Shown in pieces: positions 1-6,711 of a stretch of DNA of 6,711 bases (the stretch's first letter is position 1; each line of letters begins with the position of its first letter). The position numbers were made by a program, and so were the translations under genes. A model generated the notes under the pieces. That model was not told the DNA's origin and did not search any database. It saw only the letters and a program-made list of their open reading frames with translations. Origin of the DNA: Caldisericia bacterium (lineage in GTDB: Bacteria > Caldisericota > Caldisericia > UBA6126 > JAGPKI01); contig JAGPKI010000079.1 in NCBI GenBank assembly GCA_018054005.1, forward strand, positions 1-6,711, given 5' to 3'.

Positions 1-174
1 AAATAGTAGTGAAATAAGGAAAAAAAACTATAAATCTTTAGTAAATAGATTATATATCTAAATTAGGATAAGAGGCTTTTGAGAAAAAGATAACGAGGAT
101 TTTCAGAGAAGTCTTTCTTACTATTAGGATATAAAAAAGAATATCCACATTTTAGCTGATGTCTGTAAGGAAAT
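1..174. other. non-coding region downstream of the operon
   Basis: This stretch follows the stop of the HEPN-like gene and carries no convincing complete gene. The plus strand is open from base 2 to a TAA at 59-61 (19 codons, lysine-rich). That could be the end of a convergent gene entering from the left, but it is too short to call. A nine-base direct repeat ATTAGGATA occurs at 62-70 and 123-131. A weak GGATAT/ATATCC hairpin (127-132 with 141-146) and a T8 run on the minus strand (27-20) are present, but no classic GC-rich stem followed by a T tract was found. Confidence 0.45.
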
Positions 175-774
175 TTAAATTGGCTTTTTATTTCGAATAT
201 CTCTAACTAATACAGATATCTCTTCTGCTATGATAAATATATCAGCAGGTGAAAAATGTAAATCATCAAAAACATCTTGATTTTCAGAGGAGAGATCGAT
301 TGTTTTGTTTCTCCAGTTAATTGGTAATTGCTTGATCATTCGTTCACGATACTTACCCTTATTAAAGAAGACCTTATTATTATGTGCAGATGCATTTCTT
401 AATACTTTAAGTATTTTATATGAACTTGATGCTCTAATTTCAGATAGCTCAGGTAAAGCATCTGTTATGTCTTTAACATTAATAATGATTAATTTAGCAA
501 GTTCTATAATGGAGCTTTTTATCAATCCATTCTTATCATTATAATCAAGCATTTCCAATATTGATTTATCTATTTTTACAACATCTTCAATTACCGAGGT
601 TTGCATCTCGACAATATATTTGTATTCCTCTAGGAATTTAAGATATAAATCTTTTGATTGGGCTAACCATCCAATAGCACCAATAGACAATCTAAATATG
701 CTAAATACGGATGTGAACTCATCTAGCAATTCAATTTGTCTATCGTTCTTTTCAGTTATATCTTTTTTATACAT
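175..774 (-). CDS. HEPN-like protein with an Rx4H ribonuclease motif, candidate effector
   Basis: This 199-aa soluble protein is rich in predicted helices and has no signal peptide or clear membrane segment. The key sequence is L-R126-N127-A-S-A-H131-N-N around residues 125-133. That is the R-(polar)-x3-H catalytic signature of HEPN ribonucleases, with the usual N after R, and it resembles the RNxxAHxx motif of the Abi_2 (AbiD/AbiF) abortive-infection family. The motif sits in the second half of the protein after a long helical stretch (about residues 40-110), as expected for a HEPN four-helix bundle. HEPN proteins of this kind cut RNA, often after activation by a partner, or act as toxins in phage defence. 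The start lies 8 nt after the stop of the DndE-FtsK gene. No good Shine-Dalgarno is visible, so translation is probably coupled. It is the last gene of the operon, a usual place for an effector. The motif is seen; the family is a motif-based inference, and the RNase role and target are guesses. A non-catalytic HEPN scaffold is the main alternative. Confidence 0.72.
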   Translation of the reverse strand: MYKKDITEKNDRQIELLDEFTSVFSIFRLSIGAIGWLAQSKDLYLKFLEEYKYIVEMQTSVIEDVVKIDKSILEMLDYNDKNGLIKSSIIELAKLIIINVKDITDALPELSEIRASSSYKILKVLRNASAHNNKVFFNKGKYRERMIKQLPINWRNKTIDLSSENQDVFDDLHFSPADIFIIAEEISVLVRDIRNKKPI

Positions 775-782
775 GTTTTAAC

Positions 783-2324
783 TTAAAATATATGATTTAG
801 TATCAAGTCAATTTCATTGTCTGGGATATATGGAGCTTGAATTCTAATTGGATTACTCTCTTTGACATAAATAAGGTCTCCTTTACCAAGCAAATCTTTT
901 GCATCTTCTGTGTCAATAATTACTCTAGAGTTCATTCCTGTTGAAGTTCTAAACGCAATTCTTGCAGGCAAATTAGCCTTGATAATTCCAGTGACAATTT
1001 CAGCATCGGGTCTTTGTGTAGCCAGAATTAAATGGATTCCTGCTGCCCTTGCCTTCCCAGTCAATCTTTTAATTAAGTTTTCAAGGGATTCTTTAACTTC
1101 TTTTTCATTTAGGATGAAATCAGCAAACTCATCAAATATAACAACTATGTGAGGCTTTTTGTCTAGTACAAGTTGATTATATTTATCTATATTATTTACT
1201 TCATACTCTCGTAATAAGTCATATCTTCTATCCATTTCTTCAGCAAGGGATTCAAGTAGATTTATTGCATCTTTTACCTCAGTTATCACGGCCTTTACTT
1301 CTTGGAATTTTTTAAATTTGGTGAATTCTACTTTTTTAGGGTCTAGTAGATACATCTGTACAGTTTCAGGGGTATTTTTAGTTGCCAATGTAACAATAAT
1401 ACTTTTTAGCAACTCACTTTTTCCTTGTCCTGTTGCTCCTCCAATCAAAAGATGCGGACTTGTGCTATCTGCAAGATCAATGGTAACTACATTCCCATCT
1501 ATATCTAACCCAATTGGAAAGGTTACAGGGGATTTATAATCAACTCGATCTATAACATCTTTAAGATAAACAAATTCTCTTTCAGGTCTTGGAACATCTA
1601 TACATAAGTAGCCACCAAATACAGAGATCAAAGGCTCTGTGTTAAGTGCAAGGTGTAACTTTAAATCCTCTGTTCGACTTCTTATATTTGTAACATATTT
1701 GTTATTTAGTGGAGGGAATTTAATCTTAACTCTAAGTATAGAACTTGATAAGGTATGTTCTGTTTCTAATATTTCATCAAATCCCAAATTGTCTAGAAAT
1801 TCTTTAATTTTTGAAATAGTCTCATTTACAAATAGGTCATTATCACTCTCGTTTGGTAAATTTATATTAGGAGAATCATTAAATTTTGTATCCTGTCCGA
1901 GATCAGAAATAAGTTCTTTGTCAAATTTTAAAGCATACAACTTTCTAATAAATTTATTTTTATTTGGTTTAACTTCCTGATAAATTTCATCAATAATTTT
2001 ACAGCCTTCATCAATATGTTTTTTTATTAAACCCGAATTTCCTAGTAATTCCTCGTCCTTTAATTCTCTTCCATATAAATTAGACATAAGTGTTCTTATA
2101 AGTAAGAGATAATCATACCCCTCACCCTTAAATAAGGTGTAATTATTAAATTCTTTACCTTCTGTATCTGCGAATGGAACATCTTCGAAGGTTCTTTTAA
2201 GAGAGATTGTAATAGCAAGTGCTAAACGGGCTATTATAAAATTTGAATTTTTTAACCCAAGTAAATTAACTGTATTCTCAATAATTTGCTCTGATTTTTT
2301 TGAAGTAAAAAGTTTGTTAGACAT
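783..2324 (-). CDS. DndE-like domain fused to a soluble FtsK/SpoIIIE-type DNA translocase
   Basis: This 513-aa cytoplasmic protein has three parts. Residues 1-115 resemble DndE: an N-terminal SKK segment, a helix with ARLALAITISLKR (32-44), then GKEFNNYTLFKGE (56-68) matching the family's G-x-E-(L/F)-N-x-x-T-L pattern, and a closing HIDEG (103-107). Residues 165-258 match the FtsK alpha domain, ending in the P-x-x-x-R-x-x-VYL-type segment. Residues 265-490 are the RecA-like motor: Walker A GATGQGKS (296-303), LLDPKKVEF (326-334), Walker B VVIFDEF (394-400), ATQRPD (435-440) and the LLGKGDLIY segment (478-486). Membrane helices and the C-terminal gamma DNA-reading domain of cell-division FtsK are absent, so this is a stand-alone DNA pump, not the divisome protein. 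DndE is known as a small tetrameric DNA-binding subunit of the phosphorothioation complex. Here it probably recruits or orients the motor on DNA together with the adjacent DndD. The start is 12 nt after the dndD stop with no visible SD. The FtsK call is very safe; the DndE assignment rests on motif similarity. Confidence 0.93.
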   Translation of the reverse strand: MSNKLFTSKKSEQIIENTVNLLGLKNSNFIIARLALAITISLKRTFEDVPFADTEGKEFNNYTLFKGEGYDYLLLIRTLMSNLYGRELKDEELLGNSGLIKKHIDEGCKIIDEIYQEVKPNKNKFIRKLYALKFDKELISDLGQDTKFNDSPNINLPNESDNDLFVNETISKIKEFLDNLGFDEILETEHTLSSSILRVKIKFPPLNNKYVTNIRSRTEDLKLHLALNTEPLISVFGGYLCIDVPRPEREFVYLKDVIDRVDYKSPVTFPIGLDIDGNVVTIDLADSTSPHLLIGGATGQGKSELLKSIIVTLATKNTPETVQMYLLDPKKVEFTKFKKFQEVKAVITEVKDAINLLESLAEEMDRRYDLLREYEVNNIDKYNQLVLDKKPHIVVIFDEFADFILNEKEVKESLENLIKRLTGKARAAGIHLILATQRPDAEIVTGIIKANLPARIAFRTSTGMNSRVIIDTEDAKDLLGKGDLIYVKESNPIRIQAPYIPDNEIDLILNHIF

Positions 2325-2336
2325 AAATATGTATTA

Positions 2337-4286
2337 TTAAATTGATATAATATTTAAAATTGATGAATCTGTAATTTCATCTCTATCCATTTGTATATAA
2401 GAACTGTTTCGAAGATGTTTGGTCCATTCTGTGTTTTTTAGATCATCTTCAGTTATTTCAGAAGGTTGAGACAAAATAATTACTTGTGGTGCAGCTATTG
2501 GAAAATATTTGGTTAGCATATTAATTCTATGGGTTGGATCTAATCTTGCCAGAGGTGTATCTATAATTACAGGGATATTTTTATCGGAGCACTCTTTTAA
2601 TGCCCATATCAAAGAAGTCATTAAGACTTGTTTAAAACCACTGCTAAGTAGCTCCTGCTCTTTTCCATTTTTATCATAAACAGAAACTTGATAAGTGTCA
2701 CTTATTTCAACTTTATCATATTTGTCAGTATTGCTAAGGAGTTTAAACATATATTCTGTTTTTTCCCTGAGCTCTATTTTCTTATCAACAACTAAAACAC
2801 TAATATATTCATCTAAGGCTGATAAAATGTTACTAATTAAATCTATTGCTTCTTTATCCATCTTATTTGTCTCAGCATTTTTCACAAGTCCTTCAAGTTC
2901 TAATTCAAGCGATGAAATTTTATTCTCAACAGCGACAAGATTCTCTGAAAGTGAATTAACCTCTCTTTCAAGCTTGATTTTTTCATTTGTATATGATTCG
3001 TAGTTATCTGTTAATGTTTGCCTTTTTTCTGGTTGTTCCATTGAGTTCCCAGTTCTTTTAATAGCATTAATTTCTCTTTTTAATTCAGAAGTTTTTATAT
3101 CAATTTGCTCAAGTTGGTCAAGTATTTTATTGATATCTATTGTTGGCTTAGAAAGAAAAACACTTGTGGATCTGTTATAATTTTCGATATCTAATGGCTG
3201 TTTTCCTAATTGGCGATTATTTTCTTCCAGAATGGTAGTTAATTTTTTTTCAACTTCCGCGAAGCTATCTTTGTTATATTTATTTCCACAGTGTATACAA
3301 TAAGGATAGTATAATTTTTTTACTATCTCAATAATTGAGGATGGATTAAGTTTCTGAGAATTCACATGTGCTTGAGCAATTTCTTTGTTAAATGTAGCTA
3401 GACTATCTACCAGAAGAAAACTATCAAGATTAAAATTTAAGAAATCTTCTAGCTGTTTTTCTAATAGATATTTTTCCTTTTCTAAATTTCGAATTGTCTG
3501 GTTGTATTTTTCTAATTCTTTTTCTTTTTCCTCAGATAAACCAGAGGCCATTAAACTATCCATTTCTTTAGTTATTAAGTAAAGCTCTTTACTAATTTCT
3601 TCAATTTCTTTATTATTTTTTGATATTTGTTCTTGTAGCGATTTTTTATTTGCATTTAAATCAATCAATTGAAGATTCAGAGACTTTGCATTCACATTAT
3701 CTTGATCATATGAGAAATCTCTTAATTTTTTGGATTTAATTTGGATTAAATTATCTCTTAAATTTCTAAGGTCTTCTATTCCAAGGATTTTTTCAATAGC
3801 AATCTTTATCTCTCTTGGATTTTTGTAATCAATCATTTCTTGTATTTTTTCCCCGTCGAAGAAAAAGAAACTTGAAATTTCTTGAGGAAATTCGGTTTGT
3901 AAAAATAGTTTCCATTGATCTTCATCAAAATCACTAATTAGAACTTCATCCATATATAATTTAAAAATTGAGATAATAGCGGTTTCATTATCATTGTTAA
4001 AATATTCTCTATGAACTTTATATGTTTTGAAATCATTAGTATTATAGAATTCAACTTCTAGAATCATTTTTTCTTTTTCATGGCCATAAGAGATATATTT
4101 ATCAAAGTCAACTTTCCCAAGTCCAAAAAAAACGATATTCATTGCTTGAAGGAAACTTGTTTTACCTATACCATTTAAAGCCTCGATTAAAATAATATTT
4201 TGTTCTTTTTGCTTAACTTCGAGATCAAAGAAAGTTCTTTCTTTAAAAGATTTAAAATTTTCAACAATTAAATAATTAATTATCAT
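2337..4286 (-). CDS. dndD: DndD-like SMC/Rad50-family ATPase
   Basis: This full-length 649-aa protein is about the normal DndD size. It starts with the family's VENFKSF strand-helix and Walker A (A36-L-N-G-I-G-K42-T43), then the hallmark FFFDGEKI (141-148). Two helical, charged coiled-coil arms follow (about 195-285 and 385-470), flanking a central C330-I-H-C333 that resembles the Rad50 zinc hook. The C-terminal ATPase half carries the ABC signature region LLSSGFKQ (546-553), Walker B and D-loop in VIIDTPLARLDPTHR (573-587), and the QVIILSQ strand (601-607). In Dnd systems DndD is an ATPase that works with DndC and DndE on DNA during sulfur insertion; SMC/Rad50 relatives bind and bridge DNA. 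Two departures from the common DndD pattern are visible: the first Walker A glycine is alanine, and the signature is SSGFKQ, not SAGEKQ. Neither removes a catalytic residue. The ATG overlaps the 57-aa gene by 11 nt, with only a weak purine-rich AAAAGAAAA upstream, so coupling is likely. The symbol reflects family membership; no sulfur-transfer partner is visible. Confidence 0.9.
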   Translation of the reverse strand: MIINYLIVENFKSFKERTFFDLEVKQKEQNIILIEALNGIGKTSFLQAMNIVFFGLGKVDFDKYISYGHEKEKMILEVEFYNTNDFKTYKVHREYFNNDNETAIISIFKLYMDEVLISDFDEDQWKLFLQTEFPQEISSFFFFDGEKIQEMIDYKNPREIKIAIEKILGIEDLRNLRDNLIQIKSKKLRDFSYDQDNVNAKSLNLQLIDLNANKKSLQEQISKNNKEIEEISKELYLITKEMDSLMASGLSEEKEKELEKYNQTIRNLEKEKYLLEKQLEDFLNFNLDSFLLVDSLATFNKEIAQAHVNSQKLNPSSIIEIVKKLYYPYCIHCGNKYNKDSFAEVEKKLTTILEENNRQLGKQPLDIENYNRSTSVFLSKPTIDINKILDQLEQIDIKTSELKREINAIKRTGNSMEQPEKRQTLTDNYESYTNEKIKLEREVNSLSENLVAVENKISSLELELEGLVKNAETNKMDKEAIDLISNILSALDEYISVLVVDKKIELREKTEYMFKLLSNTDKYDKVEISDTYQVSVYDKNGKEQELLSSGFKQVLMTSLIWALKECSDKNIPVIIDTPLARLDPTHRINMLTKYFPIAAPQVIILSQPSEITEDDLKNTEWTKHLRNSSYIQMDRDEITDSSILNIISI

Positions 4287-4449
4287 TTTTTTCTTTTAAA
4301 AAATTATAAATTAACTCTTCAATTACAGTAAGTTGCCCTACTTTTCTATCGTGTATGCTTATGTTATTTGTCGCTTTTATCAACGATTCCAATAATGACA
4401 AAGGAATATTCCATTTTAGAGCGATCTCCTTTAATTTTTTATCATCCAT
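4276..4449 (-). CDS. small 57-aa DNA-modification-system-associated protein
   Basis: This short gene is easily missed and encodes 57 residues, beginning MDDKKLKEIALKW and ending NFLKEKNDN. It is charged, mostly helical and lacks cysteines or a membrane segment. Residues 16-50 follow a pattern I associate with small proteins found next to DndD-like genes: a LLESLI helix, then an R-x-x-G near 35-38, then an IEELIYNFL helix (44-51). Support for its being real is strong: an AAGGA Shine-Dalgarno 7 nt before the ATG, a 19-nt overlap with the end of the sigma-like gene and an 11-nt overlap with the start of dndD. It also spans the only gap between those two genes. Such an arrangement suggests stoichiometric co-translation and perhaps direct binding to DndD or to the sigma-like protein. 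Its biochemical role is unknown. The family resemblance is from memory of general pattern and is less certain than the gene call. Confidence 0.8.
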   Translation of the reverse strand: MDDKKLKEIALKWNIPLSLLESLIKATNNISIHDRKVGQLTVIEELIYNFLKEKNDN

Positions 4450-6485
4450 CTTTTTGTCCTTTTGTTATAATTTATATTAATTAAAACACCTTCTTTCTCA
4501 AGTTGGGTAAATAAAGTGTAGATTGTAATTCGTTTCGTTGAAGTTTCAGAGTTATATGTTTGTGATACACGCTCAATATATTCATTAAGTGTAAATGGAG
4601 TGTCTAATGCTCCAGATTTTCGAAGAGAATTAAATGCTTCTCTAATTGAAACAGAATATTTTCTATATTGTTTTGTGTTATTTGTGTATTGAAAGTTATT
4701 CCAAATTCTTAATCCGAATAATCCATCTTCTGTTCTACCAAAAATATTTGGTTTACTTAGTAATATTGCTCCTATACTTGATTTTTTTATTTTTTTTCTA
4801 GTTAAAACATAAGATTCAATATCATGAAGAGATTTAGGTTGCATATTTTTAATTAAATAATCAGTTGCAAGTTGAATTATTGTTTTCCCAGATAGGTTGG
4901 AATCTTTTGTATCATAAATTCCTCTTCCAACATTAACAAACATACCTTCCCTAGATAGAGTAGCATTAACATTTCTATCTGTTACATTAATACCATACTC
5001 AGAGTATAAATATTTTTTAACCTCTTTGAAATGCAGAGGACCATATTTCTTAAGGATGTTTTTTATAAGAGAGGTCTTACTGATTGCTGTGTTTTTGATA
5101 TGTATTTTCTTATCATCAATAGTCATTAAAAAACGTTTTGTTAATAAAGAGCGGAGAAGTTCTTGTACAAACTGTTTCTCAATATCATTTTGAATTATTA
5201 GGTTTTCTGCTATTAATAAATAATACAAATGTGTGATTTCATCATCGCTAAAATTGTTTTTGAGATTTTCAATTTTGTATTTTTTAATATAATTATTTAT
5301 ATCCTCAAATTTGATAGAATTAGTTTCTCTAAAAGAGATAATATAGTCTTTGTTTCCAGTCTTTATTATAGAAACTTTTGAGGATAAAGATAATAAATTT
5401 AAAATTGAATTTTCAGTATCATCAAGAAAATAAAGAAGATGTTTCTCTTCAGGATAAAGTAACGGTCTAGATTCAACAATTTTTTTTAAATTAGGATACT
5501 TCTCAAGCTCAAAATTTAATAGTAAATCAATGATTGGTTTAATAAAAAATATTGACTTGCTTTCAATCTGACGAACTCTCTCTCTCGTAAGTCCTAGTAT
5601 TTGCCCAATTTCTTCTAAGGTTTTATTTTCAAAGTATCTTTTTAAAAAAACACCCCTATCTACAGTGTTTATTTGTTTTAGAAGTATAGCAATTTTTCCA
5701 CAGAAATTTGCATTAATATACTCTCTAATCTCGTTTAATTTAAATGTGTCTCCAGTCAAAGCATCATAAATTTCAAAATATATTGACCTGTTCCCTATTG
5801 GATATTTCTTAAATTTCTCATAACTAGAGATGTCTTTTTTTAAGGTATGAACATCAGTAATGTTATTGAATTCTAAAAATTTTTGAACTCCCTTGCTAAA
5901 CTCAACCACATTTTCATTCATGCTCGAAGAAAAATATGAGAGTGTTTCTGTATCTAAAATATTTTTCCAATATGAATACATCGTATGGTTATCTCCCGAC
6001 TTTTTATAAAGATCTCTTAGTAAATAAACATCTTGTTCATATAGCCTCTTGATAACCCTTGAAGAGAAAGTTTCATAGAAGTAGATTATTGGAAGATCAA
6101 GGAATTGTGGAGGGTAATCATCGAGATCGATTTTTAAACCATGATTTTGAGCAGATGAATAATCAACTTTGTTTTGTATGAGTGAATCGTTTAAAAATGA
6201 GAGATAACTTTCAAGTGTATCTATAGTTTTACTTGGTTTTAATTTATTAAGTTGTTGTTGAAGACTTTGTTTGTGGGATAATAGTGAAGGGAAATCGTTA
6301 ATGCCATATTCCTTTAAGAGTTGAAAAACTCTCTTGGGCAAGTTATTATACATTGTTTCAGCTTGGCTTATTTGATCCGTAGTAATAGTATACAACACAG
6401 CACGCTTTTTGTCAAGGGGTTTGATAGATTTGGCTTGACACACAGCTCTCTGGTTGTCTTCATTGGTTACAAAAATTCTCGACAT
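4431..6485 (-). CDS. sigma-70 region 4-like / HARE-HTH multidomain DNA-binding protein
   Basis: This 684-aa cytoplasmic protein is the first gene of the operon. The N-terminal third (about 50-245) contains helix-hairpin-helix-like segments reminiscent of the RNA polymerase alpha C-terminal domain, clearest at 207-243 (NITDVHTLKK, then IGNRSIYFEIYDAL). Residues 273-313 are a good sigma-70 region 4: LKRYFENKTLEEIGQILGLT followed by RERVRQIESK. About 467-525 matches a HARE-HTH winged helix, ending in MFVNVGRGIYDT (515-526). About 536-596 looks like a second copy (GAILLSKPNIFGRTEDGLFGL), and 611-683 is another winged-helix-like segment. Sigma region 2 is absent, so it is unlikely to be a true sigma factor able to melt a promoter. 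HARE-HTH domains are known from RNA polymerase delta, restriction enzymes and chromatin proteins, and have been proposed to recognise modified DNA. It may sense modified or foreign DNA, regulate this operon, or both. The ATG is the first possible start: an in-frame TGA lies three codons upstream (6492-6494). No close SD is visible. Confidence 0.88.
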   Translation of the reverse strand: MSRIFVTNEDNQRAVCQAKSIKPLDKKRAVLYTITTDQISQAETMYNNLPKRVFQLLKEYGINDFPSLLSHKQSLQQQLNKLKPSKTIDTLESYLSFLNDSLIQNKVDYSSAQNHGLKIDLDDYPPQFLDLPIIYFYETFSSRVIKRLYEQDVYLLRDLYKKSGDNHTMYSYWKNILDTETLSYFSSSMNENVVEFSKGVQKFLEFNNITDVHTLKKDISSYEKFKKYPIGNRSIYFEIYDALTGDTFKLNEIREYINANFCGKIAILLKQINTVDRGVFLKRYFENKTLEEIGQILGLTRERVRQIESKSIFFIKPIIDLLLNFELEKYPNLKKIVESRPLLYPEEKHLLYFLDDTENSILNLLSLSSKVSIIKTGNKDYIISFRETNSIKFEDINNYIKKYKIENLKNNFSDDEITHLYYLLIAENLIIQNDIEKQFVQELLRSLLTKRFLMTIDDKKIHIKNTAISKTSLIKNILKKYGPLHFKEVKKYLYSEYGINVTDRNVNATLSREGMFVNVGRGIYDTKDSNLSGKTIIQLATDYLIKNMQPKSLHDIESYVLTRKKIKKSSIGAILLSKPNIFGRTEDGLFGLRIWNNFQYTNNTKQYRKYSVSIREAFNSLRKSGALDTPFTLNEYIERVSQTYNSETSTKRITIYTLFTQLEKEGVLININYNKRTKRWMIKN
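4457..4461 (-). promoter_or_regulatory. Shine-Dalgarno AAGGA for the 57-aa gene
   Basis: AAGGA is read on the minus strand, 7 nt (CAAAAAG) ahead of the ATG at 4449-4447. It lies inside the last codons of the sigma-like gene. It is the best ribosome binding site in the window and supports both the existence and the start of the small gene. Confidence 0.7.
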
Positions 6486-6711
6486 ATCAGATCATTAATT
6501 CCAAACGGTTTGATAAATTTAAAAATATGGTATTCAGCCTATTATTGACGCTTAATATATACTTACTAATAATTCAATGTACCAAACCACAGAACTTAAT
6601 ACATATGAATGTTGCTTCACATCTCTTAAATATATTCGCAACCTAAAAACAACTCCTAAACCTTGGGAATGAGAAAATCAAATGGTATCCGTATATATTT
6701 TTATATGCTAT
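6486..6711. other. non-coding leader region upstream of the operon
   Basis: No convincing gene lies here. It must hold the operon promoter. A TATATT box on the minus strand (6554-6559) is a fair -10 match, but I see no good -35 at the right spacing, so I do not call a promoter. On the minus strand one frame is open from the window edge to a TAG at 6645-6643 (22 codons), which could be the tail of an upstream gene but has no recognisable content. A 5-bp inverted pair, GTTGC (6611-6615) and GCAAC (6638-6642), is separated by 22 nt and is weak. Confidence 0.5.
6502..6512. promoter_or_regulatory. palindrome CAAACNGTTTG, possible operator
   Basis: This is a perfect inverted repeat with 5-bp arms and one central base, centred about 22 nt before the start codon of the sigma-like gene. 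The position would suit an operator bound by the helix-turn-helix protein encoded immediately downstream, giving autoregulation. The arms are short, so chance is a real alternative. Confidence 0.3.

Noticed and set aside
20..48. T8 run on the minus strand (27-20) preceded by a CTAT/ATAG stem as a terminator
   Set aside because: The stem has only four A-T-rich pairs; not enough to call an intrinsic terminator.
2..61. Plus-strand open frame from the window edge ending in TAA, possibly the tail of a convergent gene
   Set aside because: Only 19 codons with no recognisable motif; an open stretch this short is common by chance.
127..146. GGATAT/ATATCC hairpin downstream of the HEPN-like gene as a terminator
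   Set aside because: The stem is six mostly A-T pairs and the T run lies in the loop on the minus strand, not after the stem.
305..1980. Several plus-strand open frames of 65-113 codons within the minus-strand genes
   Set aside because: They run antisense to strongly supported coding regions, have no recognisable motifs and look like shadows of the real genes.
6545..6573. Plus-strand TTGACG followed at 16-17 nt by TAATAA/AATAAT, a possible sigma-70 promoter pointing out of the window
   Set aside because: The -10 match is poor in a very AT-rich background and no start codon with a long frame follows before the window ends.
6643..6711. Minus-strand open frame from the right edge, possibly the 3' end of an upstream gene
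   Set aside because: Only 22 codons to a TAG, with no family resemblance and no supporting signal.
1..6711. CRISPR array, tRNA or rRNA gene, insertion sequence, or att-like repeats at the operon edges
   Set aside because: Nearly all of the window is protein coding. I saw no regularly spaced repeats, no tRNA-like cloverleaf and no shared direct repeat between the two non-coding flanks.

Overview
This is an AT-rich bacterial accessory region, roughly 30% G+C by eye. Every recognisable gene lies on the minus strand and ends in TAA. One clear Shine-Dalgarno sequence is present, and the other starts have weak or no visible SD. The sequence is clearly prokaryotic (compact operon, DndD, DndE and FtsK families), but the taxon cannot be fixed. 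A low-GC bacterium is as far as the evidence goes.

Layout, in the direction of transcription (right to left). Bases 6711-6486 are a non-coding leader with a short palindrome just ahead of the first gene. Then comes a 684-aa sigma-region-4 / HARE-HTH DNA-binding protein (6485-4431). It is followed by a 57-aa protein (4449-4276) that overlaps both neighbours, a full-length DndD-like SMC/Rad50-type ATPase with a central CxxC (4286-2337), a 513-aa protein joining a DndE-like domain to a soluble FtsK-type translocase motor (2324-783), and a 199-aa protein with an RN-x3-H motif of the HEPN ribonuclease type (774-175). The last 174 bases hold no convincing gene. Gene junctions are overlaps of 19 and 11 nt and gaps of 12 and 8 nt, so this reads as one translationally coupled five-gene operon.

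Interpretation (inference). The operon has relatives of DndD and DndE, two components of the DNA phosphorothioation (Dnd) machinery. The window contains no DndA/IscS, no DndC (PAPS-reductase-like sulfur transfer), no DndB and no DndFGH restriction genes. Instead DndE is fused to a DNA pump, the operon opens with a multi-HTH DNA-binding protein of a class linked to modified-DNA recognition, and it closes with a candidate RNase. A reasonable model is a defence module in which the HARE-HTH/sigma-like protein and the DndD/DndE-FtsK ATPases inspect or process DNA, and the HEPN protein acts as an RNA-cutting abortive effector or as an accessory. Whether it modifies DNA itself, works with dndB/dndC genes outside the window, or is independent of sulfur chemistry cannot be decided here.
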